NCBI RefSeq assembly: GCF_024437745.1
Contig: NZ_JANFNY010000001.1
Location: 62,001-126,000, forward strand
Direction of reading: 5' to 3'
Length of the DNA stretch: 64,000 nt
From: Roseomonas sp. GC11
GTDB taxonomy: Bacteria > Pseudomonadota > Alphaproteobacteria > Acetobacterales > Acetobacteraceae
Shown one piece after another: positions 43,695 through 52,758 of this stretch. Under the pieces are notes generated by a model. That model was not told the DNA's origin, ran no database searches, and saw only the letters and a program-made list of their open reading frames with translations. The position numbers and the translations under genes are program-made. The first letter of the stretch is position 1; each line of letters starts with the position of its first letter.

Positions 43695-44702
43695 ATGACC
43701 ACTCTGCCGCAGCAGATGATCTTTATCGCGCATGGCGCGGGCGGCGGGCCAGAGGTGCTGGTGCCTTCTTCCATGGCCGTGCCGCAGCCCGCCGCCGATG
43801 AGGTGCTGATCCGCGTCGAGGCCGCCGGCGTCAACCGCCCCGACGTGCAGCAGCGCAAGGGCCTCTATCCGCCGCCGCCCGGCGCCAGCCCGGTGCTGGG
43901 GCTGGAGGTGGCTGGCGAGGTGGTTGCGCTGGGCGATACGGTAACAAGATACCGGGTGGGCGACAAGGTCTGCGCCCTGGCCAATGGCGGCGGCTATGCC
44001 GAGTACTGCACCGCACCCGCGGCGCAGACCCTGCCCTGGCCGGCGGGCTTCGACGCGCTCCGCGCCGCCGCGCTGCCGGAAACCTTCTTCACCGTCTGGG
44101 CCAATGTTTTTGGCCATGGCCGGCTGGCGGCGGGGGAGACGCTGCTGGTGCATGGCGGCACCTCCGGCATCGGTGTCACCGCCATCCAGCTCGGCAAGGC
44201 CTTCGGCGCCACGGTGCTGGCCACCGCCGGCAGCGCCGCCAAATGCGAGGCGATGCTGAAGCTCGGCGCCGATGCGGCCATCGACTACAAGGAACAGGAT
44301 TTCGCCGAGGAGGTGAAGCGCCTCACCGGCGGGCGCGGCGTGGATGTGCTGCTCGACATGGTGGGCGCGGGCTATTTCGCGCGCAACCTGCGCTGCATGG
44401 CGAAGGACGGGCGGCTGGTCATCATCGCCTTCCTGGGCGGGCACGAGGCGGAAAAGGTGGATCTCCGCCCCATCATGCTGAAGCGCCTGACCGTCACCGG
44501 CAGCACGATGCGCCCGCGCACGACGGCCGAGAAAGGCGCCCTCGCCGCCGAACTGGAGGAAAAGGCCTGGCCGCTGCTCTCCGCCGGGCGGATCTCTCCC
44601 GTCATCCACAGCGTCTTCCCCTTCCGGCAGGCCGCCGCCGCGCATGCGCTGATGGAAAGCAGCACGCATGTCGGCAAGATCCTGCTCGATTTCTCCGCCT
44701 AA
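43695..44702 (+). CDS. NAD(P)H quinone oxidoreductase, PIG3 family (MDR superfamily)
   Basis: A 335-residue zinc-independent medium-chain reductase. The N-terminal GroES-like domain has [20 protein letters not shown] and [13 protein letters not shown]. The Rossmann part has [20 protein letters not shown] and [10 protein letters not shown]. The tail [19 protein letters not shown] is typical of the TP53I3/PIG3 branch, which reduces quinones with NADPH. ATG 43695 has AAGGAAA 9 nt upstream. It is the first of three closely spaced genes (8-nt and 10-nt gaps) with a DMT exporter and an esterase, presumably one operon. Confidence 0.92.
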   Translation: MTTLPQQMIFIAHGAGGGPEVLVPSSMAVPQPAADEVLIRVEAAGVNRPDVQQRKGLYPPPPGASPVLGLEVAGEVVALGDTVTRYRVGDKVCALANGGGYAEYCTAPAAQTLPWPAGFDALRAAALPETFFTVWANVFGHGRLAAGETLLVHGGTSGIGVTAIQLGKAFGATVLATAGSAAKCEAMLKLGADAAIDYKEQDFAEEVKRLTGGRGVDVLLDMVGAGYFARNLRCMAKDGRLVIIAFLGGHEAEKVDLRPIMLKRLTVTGSTMRPRTTAEKGALAAELEEKAWPLLSAGRISPVIHSVFPFRQAAAAHALMESSTHVGKILLDFSA

Positions 44703-44710
44703 GGGCCTGC

Positions 44711-45574
44711 ATGTTTCGTCTGGCTGATCTCCGGCTCCTGCTGATCGCGGTTACGCTGTTCGGCGGGGCCTGGCCCGTTACCAAGGCCGCGCTCGCGGAT
44801 GCGACGCCGCTGTGGTTCGCGGTCTCCCGCACCCTGCTCGGTGCGCTGGTCTCCGCCCTCGGGCTGGCGGTGGTGCGCCGCCTCGCCTTCCCCACCCGGC
44901 AGGACTGGCCCGCCGTGCTCGGCGTGGGCCTGCTGCAACTGGGCGGTTTCTTCGCGCTCAGCCATCTCGCCGTGGCGCTGGTGCCGGCCGGGCGCACGGC
45001 GGTGCTGGCCAATGTCACCATCTACTGGCTGGTGCCGATGTCGGTGCTGCTGCTGGGCGAGGCCATTTCCGCCGCGCGCTGGGTGGCGGCGGGGCTCGGG
45101 CTCGCCGGCGTCGCCGCGCTCACCGGCCCCTGGGCGGTGAACTGGGCGGATCCGCAGATCCTGCTCGGCCATGGCATGCTGCTGCTGGCGGCGCTGCTGT
45201 GGTCCTGCGCCATCATCGTCACCCGCCGCTACCCGCCGCGCACCACCATGCTGGAGAACCTGCCCTGGTGCTTCCTGCTCGGGGGGCTGGTGCTGCTGCC
45301 CATGGCCATCGTGATGGAGCCGCAGGGCGGCATCGGCTGGTCCTCCTGGCCGCATGCGCTGCTGATCGGCGTGCTGGTCGCGCCTGTCGGCACCTGGGCG
45401 GTGATCGAGGCCGGGCGGCGCCTGCCGGGGGCCGTCTCCTCCGTGGGCTTCCTGCTGGCGCCGGCCATCGGCGTCATCGTCTCCACCCTCTGGCTGGGCG
45501 AGCCGCTGGGCTGGGATGTCATCATCGGCGGGGTGCTGATCGGCGCCAGCGTCGTCGCCGCCACGCGCGGCTGA
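44711..45574 (+). CDS. DMT superfamily (EamA) transporter
   Basis: A 287-residue inner-membrane protein with ten predicted helices in two EamA repeats. The first half has LFGGAWPVTKAALADATPLW and VLANVTIYWLVPMSVLLLGE; the second has GHGMLLLAALLWSCAIIVTRR and SSVGFLLAPAIGVIVSTLWLGE. ATG 44711 is 8 nt after the preceding stop, with AAGGG upstream. It is middle gene of a three-gene operon. Family members export amino acids, purines or other metabolites; the substrate is not predictable here. Confidence 0.91.
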   Translation: MFRLADLRLLLIAVTLFGGAWPVTKAALADATPLWFAVSRTLLGALVSALGLAVVRRLAFPTRQDWPAVLGVGLLQLGGFFALSHLAVALVPAGRTAVLANVTIYWLVPMSVLLLGEAISAARWVAAGLGLAGVAALTGPWAVNWADPQILLGHGMLLLAALLWSCAIIVTRRYPPRTTMLENLPWCFLLGGLVLLPMAIVMEPQGGIGWSSWPHALLIGVLVAPVGTWAVIEAGRRLPGAVSSVGFLLAPAIGVIVSTLWLGEPLGWDVIIGGVLIGASVVAATRG

Positions 45575-45584
45575 GGGGGGAGCG

Positions 45585-46349
45585 ATGCAACTCCGCGCCA
45601 TCACCCTGGGGGAGGGGGAGGGGCCGCCCCTCATCCTGCTGCACGGGCTGTTCGGGCAGGCGCAGAACTTCGCCAGCGTGCAGAAGATGCTGGCGGCGCG
45701 CCGCCGCGTCATCGCGCTGGACCTGCGCAACCACGGCCATTCGCCGCATGACGCGCGCATGGACTACCCCGCCATGGCCGCCGATGTGGCGGAGACACTG
45801 GCGGGGGAGGGGCCTTTCCACCTGCTCGGCCACTCCATGGGCGGCAAGGTGGCGATGACGCTCGCGCTCACCCAGCCGGGGCGCGTGGCCAGCCTCATCG
45901 TGGCGGATATCGCCCCCGTCACCTATCCGCCGGCCTTCCGCCCCTATGCCGAGGCGATGCAGGCCCTGCCGCTCTCACCCGGCCTGACGCGGCGCGAGGC
46001 GGATGCCGCCCTGGCCGCCGCCGTGCCCGGCCCGGGCGTGCGCGGCTTCCTGTTGCAGAACCTGCGGCTGGATGCCAACCCCCCGGCCTGGCGCATCGGC
46101 CTCGACGCCATCGCCACCGCGCTGCCCGTCATCGAGGACGCGCCCCCCCTGCCGGAGGGCGCGCGCTTCGGCGGGCCGGTGCTGGTGCTGGGCGGGGAGA
46201 ATTCCGACTATATCCGCCCCGAGCACCGCGTGCTGTTCCTCGGGCTCTTTCCCGCCGCGCGCTTCGCCACGCTCAAGGGCGCCGGGCATTGGCTGCATGC
46301 CGAGAAGCCCGAAGCCTTCGCGGCGGCAGTCGAAGGGTTTTTGAAGTAA
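45585..46349 (+). CDS. Alpha/beta hydrolase (YbfF-like esterase)
   Basis: A 254-residue alpha/beta hydrolase. It shows LILLHGLFGQAQNFASVQ (oxyanion region), LDLRNHGHSPH, and the nucleophile elbow LLGHSMGGKVAM. The acid position falls in VLGGENSDYIRPEH and the base His in LKGAGHWLHAEKPE. The pattern matches the YbfF/ABHD11 esterase branch, active on short acyl esters or acyl-CoA. ATG 45585 has GGGGGGAG upstream, 10 nt after the transporter stop. It is last in its operon and is followed at 5 bp by a complete family A element. Confidence 0.9.
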   Translation: MQLRAITLGEGEGPPLILLHGLFGQAQNFASVQKMLAARRRVIALDLRNHGHSPHDARMDYPAMAADVAETLAGEGPFHLLGHSMGGKVAMTLALTQPGRVASLIVADIAPVTYPPAFRPYAEAMQALPLSPGLTRREADAALAAAVPGPGVRGFLLQNLRLDANPPAWRIGLDAIATALPVIEDAPPLPEGARFGGPVLVLGGENSDYIRPEHRVLFLGLFPAARFATLKGAGHWLHAEKPEAFAAAVEGFLK

Positions 46350-46353
46350 GAAG

Positions 46354-46469
46354 GTTCTTTTTTGGAAAAAAGAACCAAAAAACTTTTATCCGTTCAGCGT
46401 CCCGCCAGGACGGGAGACGGCGGCAGCCTGAAAAAAGTCTTTTTGCTTCTTTTTCTTCAGAAAAAGAAG
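46354..46469 (+). repeat. Family A gene-end element, complete copy (116 bp)
   Basis: Hairpin alpha (46354-46375), CAAAAAACTTTTATC, CAGCGTCCCGCC with GC palindrome, GGCGGCAGCCTG, and hairpin beta (46446-46469). It lies between convergent genes ending at 46349 and 46483 and occupies nearly the whole gap, so it probably works in both directions. Confidence 0.93.
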
Positions 46470-46482
46470 AATGCTTCAATGA

Positions 46483-47145
46483 TTAAATCGCTACAGGCGC
46501 CTTGAAGCGCCCTTCCTTGGCCAGATCCGCCGCCCGCCACAGATACCAGGCGGCGGCGGAGCGGTGCGGCGCCCAGGCGGCACCGATGGCGGCCAGTTCT
46601 TTCGGCTTGGGCTGGGCCTCGGCGCCGGTGGCGAGGCGGTAGCCCTCGCGCACGCCGAAATCATCCACCGGCAGCACATCGCCCCGGCCGAGGGTGAAGA
46701 TCAGCAGCATCTCGACCGTCCAGCGCCCGACGCCGCGCAGGGCGACGAGGCGCTCGATCAGGGCTTCGTCCGCAAGGCGGGCGGCGGCGCGGCGGCTGGG
46801 GATCAGCCCGCCCGTGGCCTTCAGCGCGATGTCGCGGATGGCCGCCACCTTGGCGCCGGAGAAGCCGCAGCCGCGCAGCGCCTCGGGCGGCAGGGCCAGC
46901 ACGCCCTCGGCCGGCGGGAAATCCTGGCCGGGGAAGAGGGCGATGAGGCGGCCCAGCATTGCCTCCGCCGCGCGGCCATGCACCTGCTGGTGGGCGATGG
47001 CGCGGACCAGCGCCTCATAGGGCTCGCGCTGGGCGGGCTTGAGGGTGATGGCCCCCACCTGCCGCACCACGGGCCCCAGGATGGGGTCGGCGGCGAGGAA
47101 GCTGCGCGCCGCGCGCGGGCGCAGCGGGGCCGCCGCCGGGGCCAT
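46483..47145 (-). CDS. DNA-3-methyladenine glycosylase II family protein
   Basis: A 220-residue base-excision glycosylase of the HhH-GPD superfamily (AlkA/MAG-type). It shows LVRAIAHQQVHGRAAEAMLGRL, the helix-hairpin-helix LVALRGVGRWTVEMLLIFTLG and the catalytic Asp in VLPVDDFGVREGYR. There is no iron-sulfur cluster motif, which argues against Nth/MutY. It removes alkylated purines such as 3-methyladenine. Its ATG at 47145 overlaps the dctM stop by one base (TGATG), so it is translated behind the TRAP transporter genes, an unexpected partner for a repair enzyme. Confidence 0.9.
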   Translation of the reverse strand: MAPAAAPLRPRAARSFLAADPILGPVVRQVGAITLKPAQREPYEALVRAIAHQQVHGRAAEAMLGRLIALFPGQDFPPAEGVLALPPEALRGCGFSGAKVAAIRDIALKATGGLIPSRRAAARLADEALIERLVALRGVGRWTVEMLLIFTLGRGDVLPVDDFGVREGYRLATGAEAQPKPKELAAIGAAWAPHRSAAAWYLWRAADLAKEGRFKAPVAI

Positions 47146-48422
47146 CAGCGGAACACCAGATGCGGCAGCGCCAGCGTCAGCGAGGGCACATAGGTGAGGA
47201 TCATCAGGCAGGCCAGGACCACGAGGATGAAGATGCCAAGATAGCGCATCATCGTCTCGATGCCACAACCGGCAACCTGCGCGGCGGCGAAGAGATTCAC
47301 GCCAAAGGGCGGCGTGATCATGCCGAGGGCGAGGTTGACCACCATGATGGTGCCGAAATGCACGCCATCCAGCCCCATGCGCTGCGCCGCATCCGCCAGG
47401 ATGGGGGCGAGCACGATGATGCTGGCGCTGGTCTCGACGAACATCCCCACGATGAAGAGGAAGATGTTGACGCCGAGCAGGAACATCCCCGGCCCGTCGA
47501 AGGTCTGCACCAGCCATTCCGCCGCCGCATCCGGCACGCCCTGGCGGTTGAGCAGGTAGGAGAAGAGCGCGGCGCAGGCGATGATGAACATGATCACCGC
47601 CGAGGAGACGACCGACTTGCGGAAGATGGGGTAGAGGTCGCGTGGCGCGATCTCGCGGTGCAGGAACATGCCGACGATGATGGCGTAGAAGACGGCGACG
47701 ACGCTCGCCTCCGTCGGCGTGGTGACGCCGCCATAGATGCCGCCGAGGACGATGACCGGCATCAGCAGGGCGAAGCCCGCCTGCCTCAGCGCCACCAGCG
47801 GCGGCAGGCGGCCATCCCCGTCGCGCTTGCCCCAGCCCTTGATGCGGCACCACACCAGGACGGTCGCGATCAGCGCCGCGGCGATCAGGAAGCCCGGGAT
47901 GAAGCCGGCGATGAACAGCTCCGGGATCGAGACCTGGGTGGTCACGCCATAGAGGATCATCGGGATGGAGGGCGGGATGATGACGCCGAGTTCCGCCGCC
48001 GTGGCCTGCAGCGCGGCGGCGAAGCCCACCGGATAGCCATGCTTGACCAGCGCCGGGATCATGATGGTGCCGATGGCGAAGGTGGTGGCCACCGAGGAGC
48101 CGCTGATGGCGGCGAAGATCATGCAGGTGACGATGCAGGTGGCCGGCAGCCCGCCCTGGATGCCGCCCACCAGCGACTTGGCGAATTCCACCAGCCGGCG
48201 GCTGATGCCGCCCACATCCATCAGGTTGCCCGCCAGGATGAAGAAGGGAATGGCGGCGAGCGGGAATTTGTCGAGCGCCACGAAGATCTGCTGCGCCGCC
48301 ACGATCAGCGGGAAGCGCGTGAAGCCCTCGATGCCGAGGATGGCGGCGAGGCCGATGGCGACGGCGACGGGAATGCCGGCGGCGAAGCCCACCAGCATGA
48401 CGGTGAGCATGAGGCTGCTCAT
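47145..48422 (-). CDS. dctM: TRAP transporter large permease, DctM
   Basis: A 425-residue membrane protein, large subunit of a TRAP transporter, with about twelve helices. Family motifs include FPLAAIPFFILAGNLMDVGG, AAISGSSVATTFAIGTIMIP, ELGVIIPPSIPMILYG, GGVTTPTEASVVAVFYA and NLALGMITPPFGVNLFAA. ATG 48422 overlaps the dctQ stop (ATGA). It works with dctQ and the binding protein DctP to import a solute, usually an organic acid, with sodium. The 3' end is fused in translation terms to the glycosylase gene. Confidence 0.94.
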   Translation of the reverse strand: MSSLMLTVMLVGFAAGIPVAVAIGLAAILGIEGFTRFPLIVAAQQIFVALDKFPLAAIPFFILAGNLMDVGGISRRLVEFAKSLVGGIQGGLPATCIVTCMIFAAISGSSVATTFAIGTIMIPALVKHGYPVGFAAALQATAAELGVIIPPSIPMILYGVTTQVSIPELFIAGFIPGFLIAAALIATVLVWCRIKGWGKRDGDGRLPPLVALRQAGFALLMPVIVLGGIYGGVTTPTEASVVAVFYAIIVGMFLHREIAPRDLYPIFRKSVVSSAVIMFIIACAALFSYLLNRQGVPDAAAEWLVQTFDGPGMFLLGVNIFLFIVGMFVETSASIIVLAPILADAAQRMGLDGVHFGTIMVVNLALGMITPPFGVNLFAAAQVAGCGIETMMRYLGIFILVVLACLMILTYVPSLTLALPHLVFR

Positions 48423-48997
48423 ACGGCGGCCTCCAGCTCGTCCGAGCGGCGGTCGAGGAAATTGGCGAGGGCGCCGACCATGGCGAAGACCGCCCCGGCC
48501 GGGATGGCGGCATAGCCCCAGGCCATCGAGACCTCGAGCCCCGCCATCTCCTGGAACTTCACGCGCTCGGCCATGGTCCAGCCGAACCAGAAGAGCACGC
48601 CCATCAGGGAGAGGCTGCTGGCCAGCGCCGCCGCCTCCAGCGCGCGGCGCAGCGTGCCGCCGCTGTAGCGGTGCGCGGCGTCGATCGAGACCAGCGCGCC
48701 GGCCCGCAGCGCGACGCCGAGGCCCAGCATGGCCATCCAGATCAGTGCGGTGCGCACCAGCGCCTCGCTCCACACCGCCGGCGTCTCGGTGGCGAAGCGC
48801 GCCACCACCTGCCACAGCCCGGCCAGGCAGGCCACGGCCAGAGCGAGGCAGGCGAGCAGAGCGGCCAGCTCCGTCACCACCCGGTCCACCGCCAGGAGGC
48901 CGCGCCGCGCCGCGCCGGGGCGGGCGCCGAGCCACCAGGCCAGCAGCGTCGCCAGCAGGCTGGCGGCCCCGATGATCTGCAGGGGCAGGGTGTTCAT
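48419..48997 (-). CDS. dctQ: TRAP transporter small permease, DctQ
   Basis: A 192-residue membrane protein with four core helices after a short N-terminal one. The core has ALACLALAVACLAGLWQVVARF, TPAVWSEALVRTALIWMAMLG and GALVSIDAAHRY, which match the DctQ family (conserved Trp-Glu-Glu-like segment after helix 2). ATG 48997 is used; an in-frame ATG at 49084 would add a basic 29-residue leader, and neither has a clear Shine-Dalgarno. It lies between dctP (143-bp gap) and dctM (4-nt overlap). Confidence 0.85.
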   Translation of the reverse strand: MNTLPLQIIGAASLLATLLAWWLGARPGAARRGLLAVDRVVTELAALLACLALAVACLAGLWQVVARFATETPAVWSEALVRTALIWMAMLGLGVALRAGALVSIDAAHRYSGGTLRRALEAAALASSLSLMGVLFWFGWTMAERVKFQEMAGLEVSMAWGYAAIPAGAVFAMVGALANFLDRRSDELEAAV

Positions 48998-49140
48998 GCG
49001 GCGCGCCGGCCGCGAAAGGGCGGGCGGGAGGGGGGCGGAACGCGGCTGGGCACGGGTCTGTCTCTTCCCTGGAGGCTGGATCATGGGGCCGGGGGCGCAT
49101 GGCCGCCCCCGGCAGGCGGGCGGTGCAGGGGCGGGCGCGC

Positions 49141-50112
49141 TTACTTCCAGTCGCGCAGGCGGCGCAGCAGGTTGCCGTCCAGCTCCTTCTCGTACTGCGT
49201 GAAGGCGGCGGCGAGGGCGGTCTGGAACTGCGCGGTGTCCACGCTCGTCACCACCGTCATGCCGCGCCGGCGCAGCTCGTCCACGCCGCTCTGCTCGTCG
49301 GCCGTGACCTTGGCGCGGTTGGCGTCGCGCGCGGCGGTGGCGGCCTGCTGGAACATGCGCTTCTCATCGGCGTTCAGCCGCCCCCACAGCGCGGGGGAGC
49401 CGATCAGCAGCGCGGGCGAATACACATGGCCCGTCAGCGTCAGGTATTTCTGCACCTGGTTGATGTTGTTGGCGACGATGACGGGAATGGGGTTCTCCTG
49501 CCCGTCCACCGTGCCCTGCTGGAGCGCCGGGATCAGCTCGGAGAAGGCCATCGGCGTCGGCAGCGCGCCGAGGGTGGAGAAGGCGCGCATATGCACCTGG
49601 TTCTCCATGGTGCGCACCTTGAGGCCACGGATATCGGCGGGCGTGTTCACCTCGCGGCGGCTGTTGGTCAGGTGGCGGAAGCCGTTCTCCATCCAGATCA
49701 CGCCAATCAGGCCACGGCGCTGGAACTTCTCCAGGATCTCCTGCCCGATCGGCGAATCGAGCGCGCCGCGCGCATGGGCGTAGTCGCGGAACAGGAAGGG
49801 CACGTCCACCGTGCGCACCTCGGGCACGAAATTGCCGACCGGCCCGGTGGAGGTGATGGTGAAATCCAGCGTGCCGATCTGCACGCTCTCGATCATCTCG
49901 CGCTCATTGTCGTTGCGCTGGATGGTGACGCGGTATTTGCCGCCGGAGAGCCGCTCCAGCGTCTCCTTGAAGACCATCGCCCCGGCGCCGTAGTGGCTGT
50001 TGGCGGTGGGCAGCGGGTGCTGGAGCGTGATCTCGGTCTGGGCCAGGGCGGTCCCGGCGGAGAGGGTGGCGGCCAGCCCCAGGGCCAGCGCGGCGCGGCG
50101 CAGCATGCTCAT
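49141..50112 (-). CDS. dctP: TRAP transporter substrate-binding protein, DctP
   Basis: A 323-residue periplasmic binding protein. The signal peptide MSMLRRAALALGLAATLSAG ends near ALAQ. The mature part has the family features LQHPLPTANSHYGAGAMVFK, FTITSTGPVGNFVPE, VDVPFLFRDYAHARG and ADIRGLKVRTMENQVHMRAF; the Arg in this last motif binds the ligand carboxylate in TRAP proteins. NPIPVIVANNINQVQKYLTL is also typical. GGGAGGAA precedes ATG 50112. It is first of dctP-dctQ-dctM, 50 bp downstream of a lysR gene on the same strand that could regulate it. The ligand is probably an organic acid. Confidence 0.94.
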   Translation of the reverse strand: MSMLRRAALALGLAATLSAGTALAQTEITLQHPLPTANSHYGAGAMVFKETLERLSGGKYRVTIQRNDNEREMIESVQIGTLDFTITSTGPVGNFVPEVRTVDVPFLFRDYAHARGALDSPIGQEILEKFQRRGLIGVIWMENGFRHLTNSRREVNTPADIRGLKVRTMENQVHMRAFSTLGALPTPMAFSELIPALQQGTVDGQENPIPVIVANNINQVQKYLTLTGHVYSPALLIGSPALWGRLNADEKRMFQQAATAARDANRAKVTADEQSGVDELRRRGMTVVTSVDTAQFQTALAAAFTQYEKELDGNLLRRLRDWK

Positions 50113-50162
50113 CGGATGTTCCTCCCGCGGCGCTTCATTGGGCGTCGCCGCACCTCTTCCTT

Positions 50163-51101
50163 CTAGGCGAGGGGAGGGTTCGTTTCAATCGGTTGCGGAG
50201 CAACGGGCGGCATGTCGCGGGCTATCTGGCGCAATTGTCGGATAAAATCCACCGCCGCCGGCGCAGCTTCATTGCGCCGGAACACGGCGGCGATATCCGC
50301 CACCAGCGCCTCCCCCGCCAGGGGCCGGTAGGCCAGCCCGGGCAGGCGCACGCAGTCGCGCAGCGAATCCGGCACCACCGCCACGCCCAGCCCCAGCCCC
50401 ACCAGGCTGGCCACCGCCACGAGGTCCCGCCCGCCATGCGCGATGCGCGGCGTGAAGCCGCCACGCTCCCCCAATTGCCGGGTGAAGTGGTGGAAGCCCG
50501 CCTTTTCCGGGTCCGGCACGATGAAATCCTCCCCCGCCAGGGCGGCCGGGGAAACCCCGGCCCGCGCCGCCAGCGGGTGCGCCTCCGGCAGGGCGATCAG
50601 CAGCCGCTCCCGCCGCAGCCGCAGCGCGGTGACGCCCGGCGGCGCCACGAAGGGCGGGCGGATGAAGCCGATATCCAGCGCCCCGCTCGCCACCGCCTCC
50701 ACCTGCGGCACTGTCTCCATTTCCTGGAGCCGCAGCAGCACCTCGGGATGGGCGCGGCGCCATTCCCCCAGGCTGGCCGCCAGCACGCCGGAAAACGCCG
50801 CCGAGGCGGCGAAGCCAATGCCGATGATGCCGCGCTCCCCCCGCCCGGCCTGCCGGCCGGTGCGCTCCGCCTGCTCCACCTGCCGCAGCGCCGCCTCGGC
50901 CTCCGGCCGGAACAGCGCGCCGGCATCGCTCAGCGCCACGCTGCGCTTGCTGCGGCGGAACAGCCGCGCGCCGAGATGCCGCTCCAGCGCCTGCACCTGC
51001 TCCGTCAGGGCCGGGGCGGAAAGGCCGAGGCGCTCCGCCGCGCGGGCGAAGTGCAGCGTCTCGGCCACCATCAGGAAGGCGCGGAGATGGCGCAGCTCCA
51101 T
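50163..51101 (-). CDS. LysR-family transcriptional regulator
   Basis: A 312-residue LysR regulator. The N-terminal winged helix is MELRHLRAFLMVAETLHFAR, then APALTEQVQALERHLGARLF. The effector-binding domain starts near GIIGIGFAASAAFSG and includes ALDIGFIRPPF and VASLVGLGLGVAVVPDSLR. The tail is Pro-rich. It is divergent from an MFS exporter and upstream of the dctPQM genes in its own direction, so either could be its target. A palindrome with the T-N11-A pattern lies in the divergent region. Confidence 0.93.
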   Translation of the reverse strand: MELRHLRAFLMVAETLHFARAAERLGLSAPALTEQVQALERHLGARLFRRSKRSVALSDAGALFRPEAEAALRQVEQAERTGRQAGRGERGIIGIGFAASAAFSGVLAASLGEWRRAHPEVLLRLQEMETVPQVEAVASGALDIGFIRPPFVAPPGVTALRLRRERLLIALPEAHPLAARAGVSPAALAGEDFIVPDPEKAGFHHFTRQLGERGGFTPRIAHGGRDLVAVASLVGLGLGVAVVPDSLRDCVRLPGLAYRPLAGEALVADIAAVFRRNEAAPAAVDFIRQLRQIARDMPPVAPQPIETNPPLA

Positions 51102-51132
51102 GCCGGACCCCTCGTGTCGTTGAAAGACTGTA

Positions 51133-51147
51133 TTCGGTTCTGCCGAA
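51133..51147. promoter_or_regulatory. Candidate LysR-binding palindrome
   Basis: TTCGG-TTCTG-CCGAA, a perfect interrupted palindrome containing a T-N11-A pair, lies 31 bp upstream of the lysR start and about 80 bp before the MFS start. The position and form fit a LysR recognition site controlling both genes. Confidence 0.5.
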
Positions 51148-51228
51148 GAATTTCACCGGCCGCCAGCAATGATCGGGCCTTGCTGCGCTGCATATAAAAC
51201 AGGCCGCCCCAGCCCAGGACGCCGCCCC

Positions 51229-52455
51229 ATGTCCGCCACGACCGCCCCCGCCATGCCCGCCGCCGCGCCACCCTTCATCGAGCGCGGCACCGCCGCCTTC
51301 CGCCGCACCAACCTCGCCTTCCTCTGCGCCGGCTTCTCCACCTTCGCGCTGCTCTACTGCGTCCAGCCGCTGCTGCCGGCCTTCTCCAGCGGCTTCGGCG
51401 TGACGCCGGCGGCCAGCAGCCTCGCCCTCTCCCTGCCCACCGGCGTCATGTCCATCGTCATGCTGGTGGCCGGCGCCGTCTCCGAGGCGCTGGGCCGCAA
51501 GCCGCTGATGGTCGCCTCCGTCTTCGGCTCCGCCCTGCTGACCCTGGCCGCCGCCTTCGCGCCGGGGTGGGAGGGCTTCCTGGCCCTGCGCGCCCTGCTC
51601 GGCGTGGTGCTGAGCGGCCTGCCCGCCATCGCCATGGCCTATATCGCCGAGGAAGTGCACCCCCGCTCCAGCGGCTACGCCATGGGCCTCTATATCAGCG
51701 GCTCCGCCTTTGGCGGGCTGGTCGGGCGCGTGCTGGCCGGGCTGCTGCTCGATCTCGGGGGATGGCGCTGGGCCATGGGCGGCATCGCCACCCTCGGCCT
51801 GCTCTCGGCCCTGGTTTTCTGGCGCTGCCTGCCGGAATCACGGCAATTCCGGCCCCGGCCGCTGCTCTGGGGGGCGATGGCGGCCAATTTCGCCACCCAT
51901 CTGCGCGATGGCGGCATGCGCTGGCTCTACCTGCTCGGCTTCCTGCTGATGGGCAGCTTCGTCACCATCTACAACTACATCGGCTACCGGCTGCTGGCGC
52001 CGCCCTTCAGCCTGCCGCACAGCCTCGTCGCCATGGTCTTCCTGGTCTACCTGGTGGGGATCGGCAGCTCGACCCTGGCCGGCGGCCTCGCCGACCGCTT
52101 CGGCCGCCGCCGCGTGCTCTGGATGACGGTGCTCGCCCTGCTGGCCGGGCTGGCCTGCACCCTCTCGGAGGCGCTGCCGCTCGTCATCCTCGGGCTGGCC
52201 GCCATCACCTTCGGCTTCTTCGGCTCCCACTCCCTGGCCAGTTCCTGGGTGGGGCGGCGCGCGGGGGCGACCAAGGCACAAGGCTCGTCGCTCTACCTCT
52301 TCTGCTACTATCAGGGGGCCTCGCTGCTCGGCAGCCTCGGCGGCTTCGCCTGGGCGGCGGCAGGATGGGACGGGGTCGCCACACTGGTCGGCGCGGCGCT
52401 CGCCCTGGCCCTCGTCGCGGCACTGCGGCTGGCGCGGCTGCCGGGGGTGAATTGA
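51229..52455 (+). CDS. Major facilitator superfamily exporter
   Basis: A 408-residue protein with twelve predicted helices. It resembles the DHA1/YnfM-AraJ type of drug or sugar efflux proteins: FALLYCVQPLLPAFSSGFGV in helix 1, a loop 2-3 motif A-like SEALGRKPLMVAS, and GLADRFGRRRVLWMTVLALL in the second half. ATG 51229 is preferred; an in-frame ATG at 51169 would add 20 residues covering the likely promoter. It is divergent from the LysR gene, a common arrangement for regulated exporters. The substrate is unknown. Confidence 0.9.
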   Translation: MSATTAPAMPAAAPPFIERGTAAFRRTNLAFLCAGFSTFALLYCVQPLLPAFSSGFGVTPAASSLALSLPTGVMSIVMLVAGAVSEALGRKPLMVASVFGSALLTLAAAFAPGWEGFLALRALLGVVLSGLPAIAMAYIAEEVHPRSSGYAMGLYISGSAFGGLVGRVLAGLLLDLGGWRWAMGGIATLGLLSALVFWRCLPESRQFRPRPLLWGAMAANFATHLRDGGMRWLYLLGFLLMGSFVTIYNYIGYRLLAPPFSLPHSLVAMVFLVYLVGIGSSTLAGGLADRFGRRRVLWMTVLALLAGLACTLSEALPLVILGLAAITFGFFGSHSLASSWVGRRAGATKAQGSSLYLFCYYQGASLLGSLGGFAWAAAGWDGVATLVGAALALALVAALRLARLPGVN

Positions 52456-52480
52456 GGGGGGAGTTCCCTCCTAAAAAAGG

Positions 52481-52523
52481 CCGGGGGAAGGAATTCCCCC
52501 GGGCCCCCTTCTTCTTTCTGTCA
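52481..52523 (-). repeat. Family B gene-end element containing a stop codon
   Basis: Read on the minus strand it starts with TGACAGAAAGAAGAAGGGGG, the TGA being the stop of the small gene at 52521-52673, then the hairpin CCGGGGGAATTCCTTCCCCCGG (in two halves, 52481-52502). It sits between convergent genes, 25 bp from the MFS stop. Confidence 0.88.
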
Positions 52524-52673
52524 GGGCCGGCCGCCGCTGGCGGCCGGCGGCTCCCCGGTGCTCTCCTTCCTGGCATCGCTGTCCGCGGGCTTCCGCGCCG
52601 GCGGGGTGGCCGCCTCGGCGAAAGGCTCCCCGGTGCCGGTGCTGTCGGCCTCCGGCTTCTTCTCCTCGGCCAT
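52521..52673 (-). CDS. Small hydrophilic low-complexity protein (50 residues)
   Basis: Encodes 50 residues starting MAEEKKPEADSTGTGEPFAE, rich in Ala, Pro, Glu and Lys, with no hydrophobic segment, probably disordered. Support for reality: AGGGAG lies 8 nt before ATG 52673, and the TGA stop is the first codon of a family B gene-end element, the same arrangement as behind the deacetylase gene. The function is unknown. It is divergent from the GFA gene. Confidence 0.6.
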   Translation of the reverse strand: MAEEKKPEADSTGTGEPFAEAATPPARKPADSDARKESTGEPPAASGGRP

Positions 52674-52758
52674 GGCCTGGGCTCCCTGTCTGTGATGTGC
52701 TGGAAAGGGAACGGGCACCGCCGCCCGCGGTTCCCTCGCCGCAACAAGGAGCACGGCC

